Assembly: GCA_903825035.1 (NCBI GenBank)
Contig: CAIJYV010000023.1
Location: 1 to 64,000 of the forward strand
Direction: 5' to 3'
Source of the DNA: an uncultured Actinomycetes bacterium
GTDB lineage: Bacteria; Actinomycetota; Acidimicrobiia; Acidimicrobiales; RAAP-2
DNA: 64,000 bases
A program made the translations under genes and the position numbers. The notes beneath the pieces are model-generated. The model ran no database searches and was not told where the DNA came from. It saw only the letters and a list, made by a program, of their open reading frames with translations. Within the stretch, counting starts at the first letter, position 1. Each line of letters starts with the position of its first letter. Below, one piece after another: positions 45,665 to 54,082 of the stretch.

Positions 45665-45821
45665 CCGTGGTTAATCGTCTCGTTCTAAGGGGTGCTTTCT
45701 GAAACCCCCGAGTACCCCAAAATTTGTAGTGACACAACCAGGTAACGAAGCGCGCAAGTAGCCCTCCTCCGCACGTGGTTGTTTCGACCAACGACCACGA
45801 GCGAACGGAAGGAGGTGGCGC
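45665..45821 (+). promoter_or_regulatory. Structured leader that can bury the NRAMP-gene Shine-Dalgarno
   Basis: The full-length Shine-Dalgarno AAGGAGGTG (45809-45817) can be masked. CCTCCTCC (45763-45770) pairs with GGAAGGAGG (45807-45815, one bulged A), GC with GC, and the hairpin continues as CGTGGTTG (45774-45781) with CAA and CCACG (45789-45799, 3-base bulge). Upstream, GGGGT (45689-45693) can pair with either ACCCC at 45704-45708 or at 45714-45718. This is consistent with a metal riboswitch or other translational switch; no known class is recognised. Confidence 0.5.
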
Positions 45822-47405
45822 ATGTCGAACGAAGTAACCCAAGAAGCTCAAATTAAGGGAGCCTTTGGCACCATTGACACCCATGCGCCATCGGGTCGAC
45901 GCGGACTCAAGGCGAGATTTTTAACCCTCTTGGCCATCATCGGCCCCGGTCTCATCGTGATGGTTGGAGACAACGATGCCGGTGGCATCTCGACCTACGC
46001 CCAAGCGGGTCAGAACTTTGGCTACAGCCTCTTGTGGACTCTGCCGCTGCTTATCCCGGTACTGATTGTCAACCAAGAGATGGTGGCGAGACTCGGGGCA
46101 GTAACTGGTCAGGGTCACGGACGGCTCATTCGCGAGCGCATTGGCAAGCGGTGGGGCAATGTCTCGATCGGTTCAATTCTGCTTTTGAACTTCCTTATCA
46201 TCATCACTGAGTTCATCGGCATTTCCCTCTCTATGCGCTACTTCGGGGTGTCGCCCTACCTCTCAGTGCCTATATCGGTAGTTCTACTCTTCCTAGTGAC
46301 CGCCACCGGATCGTTCCAACGCTGGGAGCGATTCATGATGCTCTTCGTGGCGATTAACTTCCTCGTCGTTCCTTTGGTACTTCGCGTCCATGTCTCGACG
46401 CACCAGGTCCTGCACCACTACGTGAGTGCGGGAATTCGCGGGGGACCAACCTCAGCCGGAGTGTTGTTGATCATCTCGATCATTGGCACCACCGTTGCAC
46501 CCTGGCAGTTGTACTTCCAAGAGAGCAACATAGTTGACAAGAAGATTTCGCCCCGTTACCTCAACTACGAACGGGTTGACACCGTAATTGGTTCGATCAT
46601 CGTGGTGGCCGTCGCCACTTTGCTCATTGGCCTTACCGCTGCTGGGTTGTCGCATCACGGTGGCACCAATTCCTACACCGATGCACTGGGCGTCGCACGA
46701 GGTCTCGCTCACTACGTGGGCCGAGACACGGGCGCTCTGTTTGCCATCTTGTTGCTTAACTCTTCGGTGATCGGTGCTGCCGCGGTAACGCTCGCGAGTA
46801 GTTACGCAATGGGGGACCTATCGGGAAAACTGGCCCAGGGATTGAATACTCCGTTAAAAGAGGCCAAGGGCTTCTACGGAGTCTTCGCTGGCCTGTTGGT
46901 CGTTGCGGGCATTGTGACCCTGATCCCCAGTGCGCCTCTGGGACTGATTACCTTGGCGGTGCAGGCAATGTGCGGTCTCATGCTGCCGAGCACCACAATT
47001 TTCGTTTTGCTCTTGGCAAATGACAAAGAGACGCTCGGGCCGTGGGTTAACTCTCGAGCGCTCAACGCCCTGGCGGTCATCATCGTGGCCATCCTCGCCG
47101 TCTTATCGGTTGTGATGATGGTATCGACCCTGTTTCCATCGGCCCCGGTCTTGCCACTCTTGGAGTGGCTCGGAGCTATTGCGCTCATGGGCCTTCTGGT
47201 GGGTCTACCTATTGGACTGAGGCGAATGGGCCCGCGCCCGGAGTTTGGGGTTGACAAGTTGGACTGGCGCATGCCTCGACAAGCGTTGCTCGCACCAGCG
47301 CCTCGCACGCGGGCGCGAAAGATTCTCCTCGGGGTAACCGGAACCTACCTCGCGGTGGCGGGGACCTTGTTAGTTGTGCGCATCGTGCAGTTAGCGACCT
47401 CCTAA
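45822..47405 (+). CDS. NRAMP-related divalent metal transporter
   Basis: A 527-residue membrane protein with about eleven helices and the NRAMP/LeuT layout. In helix 1 the canonical DPGN metal motif reads GDNDAGGIST (D50, N51, D52), and in helix 6 the canonical MPH region reads VAPWQLYFQES, without the metal-binding Met. Such changes occur in NRAMP relatives that carry Mg2+ or other hard ions instead of Mn2+/Fe2+. Together with the adjacent MgtE_N/CBS protein this points to Mg2+ or a similar ion; that is inference. Translation starts at ATG 45822 behind a perfect but foldable Shine-Dalgarno. Confidence 0.85.
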   Translation: MSNEVTQEAQIKGAFGTIDTHAPSGRRGLKARFLTLLAIIGPGLIVMVGDNDAGGISTYAQAGQNFGYSLLWTLPLLIPVLIVNQEMVARLGAVTGQGHGRLIRERIGKRWGNVSIGSILLLNFLIIITEFIGISLSMRYFGVSPYLSVPISVVLLFLVTATGSFQRWERFMMLFVAINFLVVPLVLRVHVSTHQVLHHYVSAGIRGGPTSAGVLLIISIIGTTVAPWQLYFQESNIVDKKISPRYLNYERVDTVIGSIIVVAVATLLIGLTAAGLSHHGGTNSYTDALGVARGLAHYVGRDTGALFAILLLNSSVIGAAAVTLASSYAMGDLSGKLAQGLNTPLKEAKGFYGVFAGLLVVAGIVTLIPSAPLGLITLAVQAMCGLMLPSTTIFVLLLANDKETLGPWVNSRALNALAVIIVAILAVLSVVMMVSTLFPSAPVLPLLEWLGAIALMGLLVGLPIGLRRMGPRPEFGVDKLDWRMPRQALLAPAPRTRARKILLGVTGTYLAVAGTLLVVRIVQLATS

Positions 47406-47416
47406 CCTGTAGGACT

Positions 47417-48232
47417 GTGACTGTTACTAAAACCCTGGTGTGTGTGCACGCCCACCCCGACGACGAATCCCTCTTCACAGCCGGTATTACGGCGCACTAC
47501 GCCGAGCTGGGGTACAAAATTATTCTCGTGACCTGCACGAGTGGTCTCTTGGGTATTGACGACCAAAACCTACCCGGTTCAGCCGCCGGGCACCACCGCG
47601 AGTACGTACGTGCGACTCGAGCGAAGGAACTCCAAGAGGCCGCTCACCTAGTCGGCATCACTCGAGTTGTGACCTTGGGGTACGAGGACTCAGGACTGCT
47701 TGGGTGGCAGCAAAACTCGGCGCCGTTGGCTTTTATGAACTGCAACGTTGACGCGGTTGGTACGACCCTTGCCGCTCTCTTCGCCGAGGTCGGCGCGAGT
47801 GTCGTGGTGACCTACGACGAGAACGGTTTTTATGGACACCCAGATCACATCATGGCGAATCGGGTAACAAAAAATGCGGTAGCCAAGTCGCCATCGGTCG
47901 AGCGTCTCTACTATCCGGTGATGCCCTCAGACCTCATGGCCGAATTTGTTATCCGCGCTAGCGCGCAACAGGTTTCGTTGCCCAAGTGGGTAACCGACGC
48001 CAGTGTGGACATTGACCGTTCACTGATTTCAACGGTGATGGATGTTTCTCGGTTCTCAAGTCTGAAGCAACAGGCCATAGCTACTCACGCCTCACAGACC
48101 GATAACGCTGATCTGGTGACGATGAACCCCGAACTATTTGCCATGCTCTTCGGCACCGAGTTCTATCAGCGGGCCTTTTCAAAAACCCCTACCTCGGCCG
48201 ATAGTGCAGACCTTTTTGGAGGACTCTCATGA
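47417..48232 (+). CDS. PIG-L family N-acetylglucosamine deacetylase/amidase, copy 1
   Basis: A 271-residue zinc hydrolase of the PIG-L/MshB/Mca family. It has the zinc motif VHAHPDDESLFTAG, VTCTSGLLG, and the later GHPDHIMANRVT that gives the third ligand. MshB deacetylates GlcNAc-inositol in mycothiol synthesis; Mca cleaves mycothiol S-conjugates. Which applies cannot be told from sequence alone. Start is GTG 47417; the stop overlaps copy 2 (ATGA). Confidence 0.85.
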   Translation: MTVTKTLVCVHAHPDDESLFTAGITAHYAELGYKIILVTCTSGLLGIDDQNLPGSAAGHHREYVRATRAKELQEAAHLVGITRVVTLGYEDSGLLGWQQNSAPLAFMNCNVDAVGTTLAALFAEVGASVVVTYDENGFYGHPDHIMANRVTKNAVAKSPSVERLYYPVMPSDLMAEFVIRASAQQVSLPKWVTDASVDIDRSLISTVMDVSRFSSLKQQAIATHASQTDNADLVTMNPELFAMLFGTEFYQRAFSKTPTSADSADLFGGLS

Positions 48233-49077
48233 CCCAACTCACCTTTCTTGCGGTTCACGCCCACCCCGATGACGAGGCCAGTTCTACTGGTGGTCTCTAT
48301 CGACTTTTGGCGAATCAGGGCGTTCGCACGGTGTTGGTCACCTGCACGAACGGAGAGTGCGGGGATTCACCCACGGGAGCTAAGCCCGACGCCGACGAGC
48401 ATGACATGGATGAGGTGGCGGCGGTTCGAAAGGTCGAACTCGATAACGCCGTGGAAATCCTTGGAGTAAGCCGCTTGGTGCGTCTGGGTTACCGAGACTC
48501 TGGGATGATGGGATGGCCTCACAACGCGAACGACGGCAGCTTTTGGGGTACCCCCGTCGAACTGGCGGCTCGGCGGCTCGCCGATATCTTGCTAGAAGAG
48601 CGCCCGCAGGTCATTGTCACCTATAACGAAATTGGCTTTTATGGTCACCCTGACCACATCCAAGCCAACCGAATTACCTTGGCGGCGCTTGAACTGTTGG
48701 ACTACGAACCAACCCTTTATTACAACGCCATTCCCGACTCGGTCTTCGCCGAGATGCGCAAACGTTGGGAAGAAGAGGACGAAGCTCGTCGTGAAGAGGG
48801 CAAAACCTCATCGGCCCTCGAAGAGGTCGAAGAGGAGATCCCCGAGCAAATGAGCACGCCCGATGACCAAATTTCGGCCGCGATTGACATCAGCGCGGTC
48901 AACAGCGTGAAGTTTGACGCTCTCGCAGCCCACGCCTCACAGATTGCCGACTCCTTCTGGATGAAGATGGGTCGTGAAGCGTTCTGTGAGACCAACAAGA
49001 CGGAATGGTTTTTGCGCGTGACGAACCCCCAAAAAATTGATGGTTTAGTCACCGACCTCTTTGCCGGTTATCGCTAA
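48229..49077 (+). CDS. PIG-L family deacetylase/amidase, copy 2 (MshB/Mca-like)
   Basis: A 282-residue paralogue of the upstream gene, translationally coupled to it. It has VHAHPDDEASSTGG, VTCTNGECGDSP, the RLGYRDSGMMGW stretch shared with mycothiol enzymes and GHPDHIQANRIT. A charged insertion (EEEDEARREEGKTSS, EEVEEEIPEQM) precedes the C-terminal region HASQIADSFWMKM. The GYRDSGM motif favours the MshB/Mca branch. Together the pair suggests a mycothiol-type thiol pathway. Confidence 0.87.
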   Translation: MTQLTFLAVHAHPDDEASSTGGLYRLLANQGVRTVLVTCTNGECGDSPTGAKPDADEHDMDEVAAVRKVELDNAVEILGVSRLVRLGYRDSGMMGWPHNANDGSFWGTPVELAARRLADILLEERPQVIVTYNEIGFYGHPDHIQANRITLAALELLDYEPTLYYNAIPDSVFAEMRKRWEEEDEARREEGKTSSALEEVEEEIPEQMSTPDDQISAAIDISAVNSVKFDALAAHASQIADSFWMKMGREAFCETNKTEWFLRVTNPQKIDGLVTDLFAGYR

Positions 49078-49083
49078 GAAGTT

Positions 49084-50523
49084 TTAGTAGCGGTAGGTGT
49101 CGGGCTTGTAGGGGCCTTCGACCGTTACGCCGATGTACTCAGCCTGCTGCTTGGTCAACTCGGTCAATTTCACGCCCAGCGCGTCCAAGTGCAAACGAGC
49201 AACCTTTTCGTCGAGGTGCTTTGGCAACACGTAGACCTTCTTGTCGTACTGCTCGTTGCGAACGTAGAGTTCGATCTGAGCTAGTACCTGGTTGGTGAAG
49301 GAGTTACTCATTACGAAGCTTGGGTGACCAGTTGCGTTTCCGAGGTTGAACAATCGACCTTCGGAGAGCAAGATAATGGTGCGACCATTTGGCATCGTCC
49401 ACTTGTCAACCTGAGGCTTGATGGTCTCGCGCTTTGCGCCAGGTAGGGCCTGCAGCCCAGCCATGTCGATTTCGTTGTCGAAGTGACCAATGTTGGCCAA
49501 AATGGCCTGCTCTTTCATCATCATCATGTGTTCAACGGTGACAATGTCCTTATTTCCGGTGGCGGTGATGATGATGTCAGCGGTGGGAAGTGCCTCTTCG
49601 AGGGTGGTGACTTGGTAGCCATCCATCGCAGCTTGCAGCGCACAGATGGGGTCAATCTCGGTGACAATGACTCGAGCGCCCTGCCCGCGTAATGATTCGG
49701 CTGAACCCTTACCAACGTCGCCGTAGCCACAAACGATTGCAACCTTGCCACCAATTAACACGTCAGTGGCGCGGTTTAGACCGTCCACTAGTGAGTGGCG
49801 ACATCCGTACTTGTTGTCGAACTTGGACTTGGTCACCGCGTCATTTACGTTGATAGCGGGGAAGAGCAATACGTTGTCGCGCTCCATCTCGTAGAGACGG
49901 TGGACACCGGTCGTGGTTTCTTCCGACACACCAATGATGCCAGCGGCCATAGGGGCAAAAGACATCTCCTTGTTGCCAACCAAACGGGTCAACAATTCGA
50001 GAATGACGCGGTACTCCTCGGAGTCAGCGGTCTCTGGAGAGGGTACAACACCAGACTTTTCGAATTCGAGTCCCTTGTGAACGAGCAAGGTGGCGTCGCC
50101 GCCATCATCCAAGATCATGGTGGGACCGGCGTGTCCGGGCCAGCGAAGTAGCTGTTCGGTGCACCACCAATACTCTTCTAGAGTTTCGCCCTTCCAAGCG
50201 AAGACTGGAACGCCCTGTGGGTTGTCAACGCTTCCGTTGGGGCCAACGACAACGGCCGCAGCAGCATGGTCTTGGGTTGAGAAGATATTGCAACTAACCC
50301 AGCGCACATCAGCGCCGAGCTCGACGAGGGTTTCGATCAACACTGCAGTCTGAATGGTCATGTGAAGCGAACCTGAGATCCGGGCGCCCTTCAGGGGCTT
50401 GGTCGCACCAAATTCAGCGCGCATGGCCATGAGGCCAGGCATCTCGTGTTCGGCCATGATGATTTCGGCGCGGCCAAAATCAGCCAAGGAAAGGTCAGCT
50501 ACTTTAAAGTCGAATGGGGACAT
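49084..50523 (-). CDS. ahcY: S-adenosylhomocysteinase
   Basis: It hydrolyses S-adenosylhomocysteine to adenosine and homocysteine, removing the inhibitor of methyltransferases, with bound NAD+. The 479-residue protein has [29 protein letters not shown], the NAD loop [20 protein letters not shown] and the C-terminal KPDTYRY that reaches the partner's NAD site. AGGAGC precedes ATG 50523. No SAH riboswitch is recognisable in the 77 bases upstream. Confidence 0.97.
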   Translation of the reverse strand: MSPFDFKVADLSLADFGRAEIIMAEHEMPGLMAMRAEFGATKPLKGARISGSLHMTIQTAVLIETLVELGADVRWVSCNIFSTQDHAAAAVVVGPNGSVDNPQGVPVFAWKGETLEEYWWCTEQLLRWPGHAGPTMILDDGGDATLLVHKGLEFEKSGVVPSPETADSEEYRVILELLTRLVGNKEMSFAPMAAGIIGVSEETTTGVHRLYEMERDNVLLFPAINVNDAVTKSKFDNKYGCRHSLVDGLNRATDVLIGGKVAIVCGYGDVGKGSAESLRGQGARVIVTEIDPICALQAAMDGYQVTTLEEALPTADIIITATGNKDIVTVEHMMMMKEQAILANIGHFDNEIDMAGLQALPGAKRETIKPQVDKWTMPNGRTIILLSEGRLFNLGNATGHPSFVMSNSFTNQVLAQIELYVRNEQYDKKVYVLPKHLDEKVARLHLDALGVKLTELTKQQAEYIGVTVEGPYKPDTYRY

Positions 50524-50600
50524 GATGCTCCTAGAGAAGTCGATTGCTTATGGGCGCCGACCTCTGTCGCAAACGCCTTCCAACAGCGTAGCGGAGGGGT

Positions 50601-51446
50601 TTACTTCGTGCGGCGAACGGCACGACGCTTGGAGGCGAGCACCAACGAGGTTCCCACTGCCATCAATCCGCCGGCGAGTCCCGCGATGAGCCCAGTGTTG
50701 GCACCGGTGTGGGCAAGATCAACCGGGAGAGCGAAGCGCAAAAGAACTTCACCCGATCCGCCAGATTGCGTTGCTGCGGTGCCGTCACCAAGGTTGCCAC
50801 CATCACCCGTATTAACTGGAGCGGCCGCTGTCGCTGATGGTGATCCACCCGCGCCGAGGGCTACTTCTCCAGCAATGACGGGAAACAAAGTGGTGTCTAC
50901 ACCAGAAATTGCGCTTGGAAGAATCCCAGGACCAGGCTGGCTGTCACTGATGGAAGTCCCACCGGCTCCGGCGCCAGAAAGGAAACCCGATACAGTGCCA
51001 CTGCCTGATGAGCCACCGACTCCAGTGCCGCTTCCGCCACCGAGAGCGTCGGTCGACGAGTAGCCGGCTATTGAAGTAACCCCACCGGTGCTAGCTGGCG
51101 TGTTGCTGGAATCTCCGCCAGCCCCAATCGTGATCTCTAGTGGAGCAGTAGTTGCGACTTGGTCAATGTAGGTAACAGCGCCACCGCCACCGCCATATTG
51201 AGTACCGCTTAAGACCGATCCACCGCCACCACCGACAAGAACAGCAGACAGCTTTTGAATTCCAGTGGGCAAAGTGAGGGTTTCGGAGTGGGTCACCTGG
51301 ATTTGACAAACTCCAGGGGCGACGAGTGTCGAGTCAACCGGGCAAGAGGTGGCTGAAGCACTGGCGCTCATTAACATCACGGGCATGGTGGCGAGTGCGG
51401 CAACACCGGTAGCGGTAGCAATCTTGGAACTCTTGAATTCGGTCAT
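50601..51446 (-). CDS. Glycine-rich secreted protein with LAHTG sorting signal
   Basis: A 281-residue surface protein. It has a signal peptide (KIATATGVAALATMPVMLMSASASA), a short Cys-containing N-terminus (SCPVDSTLVAPGVCQI), and a long Gly/Ser/Thr-rich body (VLVGGGGGSVLSG, SGAGAGGTSISD) of the glycine-rich surface-domain type. The end is a sortase signal: LAHTG at residues 244-248 (bases 50703-50717), a hydrophobic helix (LIAGLAGGLMAVGTSLVL) and a basic tail (KRRAVRR). A ribosome site TAAGGAGTC lies before ATG 51446. The sortase at 54083 is a plausible anchoring enzyme. Confidence 0.82.
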   Translation of the reverse strand: MTEFKSSKIATATGVAALATMPVMLMSASASATSCPVDSTLVAPGVCQIQVTHSETLTLPTGIQKLSAVLVGGGGGSVLSGTQYGGGGGAVTYIDQVATTAPLEITIGAGGDSSNTPASTGGVTSIAGYSSTDALGGGSGTGVGGSSGSGTVSGFLSGAGAGGTSISDSQPGPGILPSAISGVDTTLFPVIAGEVALGAGGSPSATAAAPVNTGDGGNLGDGTAATQSGGSGEVLLRFALPVDLAHTGANTGLIAGLAGGLMAVGTSLVLASKRRAVRRTK

Positions 51447-51483
51447 TTTGACTCCTTAACTTAGAAATTAGATTACTAAATAA

Positions 51484-52914
51484 TTAGTGGGCACCGAGGA
51501 CCTGTTGCGCAAGGTCGGCGCGCATGACCTTGCCCATGGCGTTGCGAGGAATTTCCCTTACCGCTACAACGAGGGCGGGCCTAGCGTCACCAAAGAGAGT
51601 GAAGCACTCGGCAGCAAAATCTTCTGGGTTAAAAACGCTGGTGGGGACAATAGCCACCCCCCAATTCGAGTTGCCCTGGGCGTCTAAGTAGGAAAAGCAG
51701 GCCGCTTCTTTGACGTGGTTTAGCTCTGACATTTTTAAGTCCGCGTCCAGGGGGTCAATTTTGGTTCCCCCGGCTGAAATCCGCTCGTTAATGCGCCCCG
51801 CTAGGAAGAGTTCTCGGTGTTCGAGGTAGCCGAGGTCGCCAGTACGAAACCACCCGTCTTTCAGATACGAACTATCTTCATCGGAAGTGGCAAAGTATTC
51901 TCGCACCATCATGGGTCGAGTCACGAAGACCTCGCCCTCTTGACCATCTCCTAGGGGAGTCCCATCCGGGTCACGTATTTCAACGGTCACCTCAGATATC
52001 AAGACTCCCGCCGAGCGAGAATCCATTTTCATGGGACCAATACCGATTATGCCGGTTTCGCTTGAGCCGTAGTGCGAATAGACCTCACACCCGGCTGATT
52101 CTTTGAATTGCGAGTTCAAGGTTGACCCCAGTCGGCCACCGGCGCAGCGTACTGCCTGAAGATTCCACCCCGTCCTAATTGCCGAGGTGCTCGCATCGGC
52201 TACGGCTCGCAGATAATTAGGAGATCCGTAGAGGCATTTAACTTGGTATCGATCAATAATCTCTACGTTGTGCGAAGCCGAGCCCGGTACTAAGTAGGGC
52301 AGTCGAAGGGCGAATGCCACCAGCGCCGTTTCGAGTGGCAATAAAGATGGCAATCCGAACAGAGTGAGCAGCGGGTATTCGGGTCGGAACCGTTCGAGAA
52401 ATAGCTGTAGCCACGTTTCGGTAATTTCTGCGCTCATGGGCAAGGCTTTGCGATTGCCAGTTGTCCCGCTTGACAGTGTGTAAAAACAGACCTCGTCAGA
52501 TTTGAATTCGTAGGGATCAGTGGGGTCGAGGCGAGCGAGGCTGAGCCACGTGTCGGTCAGGACTATCGCGCGCGAGTCAGCGGCACTCGCACGGTTGGGG
52601 GTGGTTATCACGTGGGTGAAAGGCAACTGTAATTTCTCGCTCGGTCCAAGCCACAATGTCCACTTGGCGCCCATATGAATAAGTGCGAGTGCGGAAATGA
52701 TGGCTAATTCATCGCCGACGTCCACTCCGACCAGCGAATCGGGCGTCACTCCCGCATCAGTTAGGCCATTGGCCATGGCGTAAAGAATTTCCAGTAGCTC
52801 AGATGCGCTCAGGGTCATTGACTCACCGACTAGCGCAACAGCGAGCTCGTCAATCTCGACCCACTGTTTCAAGTTCGTCGCGGGCTGAAAGTTTTCGAGC
52901 AATGGATACTCCAC
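51484..52914 (-). CDS. AMP-forming adenylating enzyme (ANL superfamily)
   Basis: A 476-residue acyl-CoA-synthetase-like enzyme. It has the P-loop YTLSSGTTGNRKAL, SHYGSSETGI, the hinge aspartate in WFRTGDLGYLEHRELFLAGRI-type sequence and the C-terminal catalytic lysine in RNAMGKVMRADL. It activates a carboxylate as acyl-AMP; the substrate (fatty, aryl or amino acid) is not evident. No carrier protein gene is beside it. The start is GTG 52914, 9 bases after ychF on the same strand, so it may be co-transcribed with ychF and the LAHTG gene. Confidence 0.82.
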   Translation of the reverse strand: MEYPLLENFQPATNLKQWVEIDELAVALVGESMTLSASELLEILYAMANGLTDAGVTPDSLVGVDVGDELAIISALALIHMGAKWTLWLGPSEKLQLPFTHVITTPNRASAADSRAIVLTDTWLSLARLDPTDPYEFKSDEVCFYTLSSGTTGNRKALPMSAEITETWLQLFLERFRPEYPLLTLFGLPSLLPLETALVAFALRLPYLVPGSASHNVEIIDRYQVKCLYGSPNYLRAVADASTSAIRTGWNLQAVRCAGGRLGSTLNSQFKESAGCEVYSHYGSSETGIIGIGPMKMDSRSAGVLISEVTVEIRDPDGTPLGDGQEGEVFVTRPMMVREYFATSDEDSSYLKDGWFRTGDLGYLEHRELFLAGRINERISAGGTKIDPLDADLKMSELNHVKEAACFSYLDAQGNSNWGVAIVPTSVFNPEDFAAECFTLFGDARPALVVAVREIPRNAMGKVMRADLAQQVLGAH

Positions 52915-52923
52915 CGGTGTTGG

Positions 52924-54003
52924 CTACGCGCCAACTCTAAATTCGACGACGTCGCCATCTTGCATGACATATTCTTTGCCCTCAATGCGAGCTTTGCCCG
53001 CCGCTCGGGCGTTAACGACCGAGCCAGCATCAACGAGGTCATCGAAGCCGATTACTTCGGCCTTGATGAAGTGCTTTTCAAAGTCCGTATGGATTTCGCC
53101 AGCTGCTTGTGGAGCACTGGCACCTTGATGGATTGTCCAGGCACGAGTTTCCTTGGGCCCAGCGGTCAAGAAGGTCTGGAGTCCCAGCGTGTGAAATCCA
53201 ACTCTGGACAATTGCGCGAGTCCAGATTCGCTCTGACCAAAGGACTGCAACATCTCCAAGGCCTCTTCATCGTCTAACCCGGAGAGTTCTGCTTCGACTT
53301 TGGCGCAGAGAACGACAGCGGGAGAGGGTGAGACACTATCGACAAGTGCTTGCTTCTTACCATTGTCACCAATGGTCTCCTCGTCCACGTTGAACACGTA
53401 GATGAAAGGCTTATCGGTCAGCAGGTGCAGGTCAGCGATTTGCGTGCGGTCAATTTCTTTACCAACCCGCGAGAGCACTCTGCCGTCATTTAGGAAAGTT
53501 TGCGCCTTCTTTACTTCGGCCAACTTGACTGCAGCGTCGGGACTTCGCTTTGAATCCTTCTCAATACGCACAAGTGCTTTTTCCACCGTTTGCAAATCAG
53601 CCAAGATGAGTTCGGTTTCGATGGTGGAAACGTCGCTGGCTGGATCAATCTTTCCGTCGACGTGAATAACATCGTCGTCTTCGAAGGCGCGAACGACTTC
53701 ACAAATGGCGTCAGACTCGCGAATCGCGGCCAAGAACTGGTTGCCCAAACCTTCGCCCTCACTCGCTCCGCGGACGATGCCCGCAATGTCAACGAAGGTA
53801 ACGGTGGCGGGCAGGATACGTTCAGAGCCAAAGATCCCAGCCAAGACCGCGAGTCGAGCGTCGGGAACCGAGACGATTCCGACGTTCGGCTCGATAGTCG
53901 CGAACGGGTAGTTTGCCGCCAAGACGTTGTTCTTGGTCAGTGCGTTAAAGAGCGTTGATTTGCCCACGTTAGGTAGGCCGACGATTCCAATTGAGAGTCC
54001 CAT
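52924..54003 (-). CDS. ychF: Ribosome-binding ATPase YchF
   Basis: A universally conserved Obg-family nucleotide hydrolase that prefers ATP and binds ribosomes. The start is ATG 54003, giving the family N-terminus MGLSIGIVGLPNVGKSTLFNAL and 359 residues. It has NYPFATIEPNVGIV, DIAGIVRGASEGEGLGNQFL, a coiled-coil insertion and the C-terminal TGS domain ending in VMQDGDVVEFRVGA. Identification is firm. Confidence 0.95.
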   Translation of the reverse strand: MGLSIGIVGLPNVGKSTLFNALTKNNVLAANYPFATIEPNVGIVSVPDARLAVLAGIFGSERILPATVTFVDIAGIVRGASEGEGLGNQFLAAIRESDAICEVVRAFEDDDVIHVDGKIDPASDVSTIETELILADLQTVEKALVRIEKDSKRSPDAAVKLAEVKKAQTFLNDGRVLSRVGKEIDRTQIADLHLLTDKPFIYVFNVDEETIGDNGKKQALVDSVSPSPAVVLCAKVEAELSGLDDEEALEMLQSFGQSESGLAQLSRVGFHTLGLQTFLTAGPKETRAWTIHQGASAPQAAGEIHTDFEKHFIKAEVIGFDDLVDAGSVVNARAAGKARIEGKEYVMQDGDVVEFRVGA

Positions 54004-54082
54004 GTGTCCATTGAGGCTAGTGCAGGGCGCGAGAATCTCAAAAGCAAAATAATTTGTCACTTTTCTTGGCTACCCTTGTGGG

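Noticed and set aside
50524-50600. SAH or SAM riboswitch upstream of ahcY
   Set aside because: The gap is only 77 bases and lacks the conserved cores of these riboswitches.
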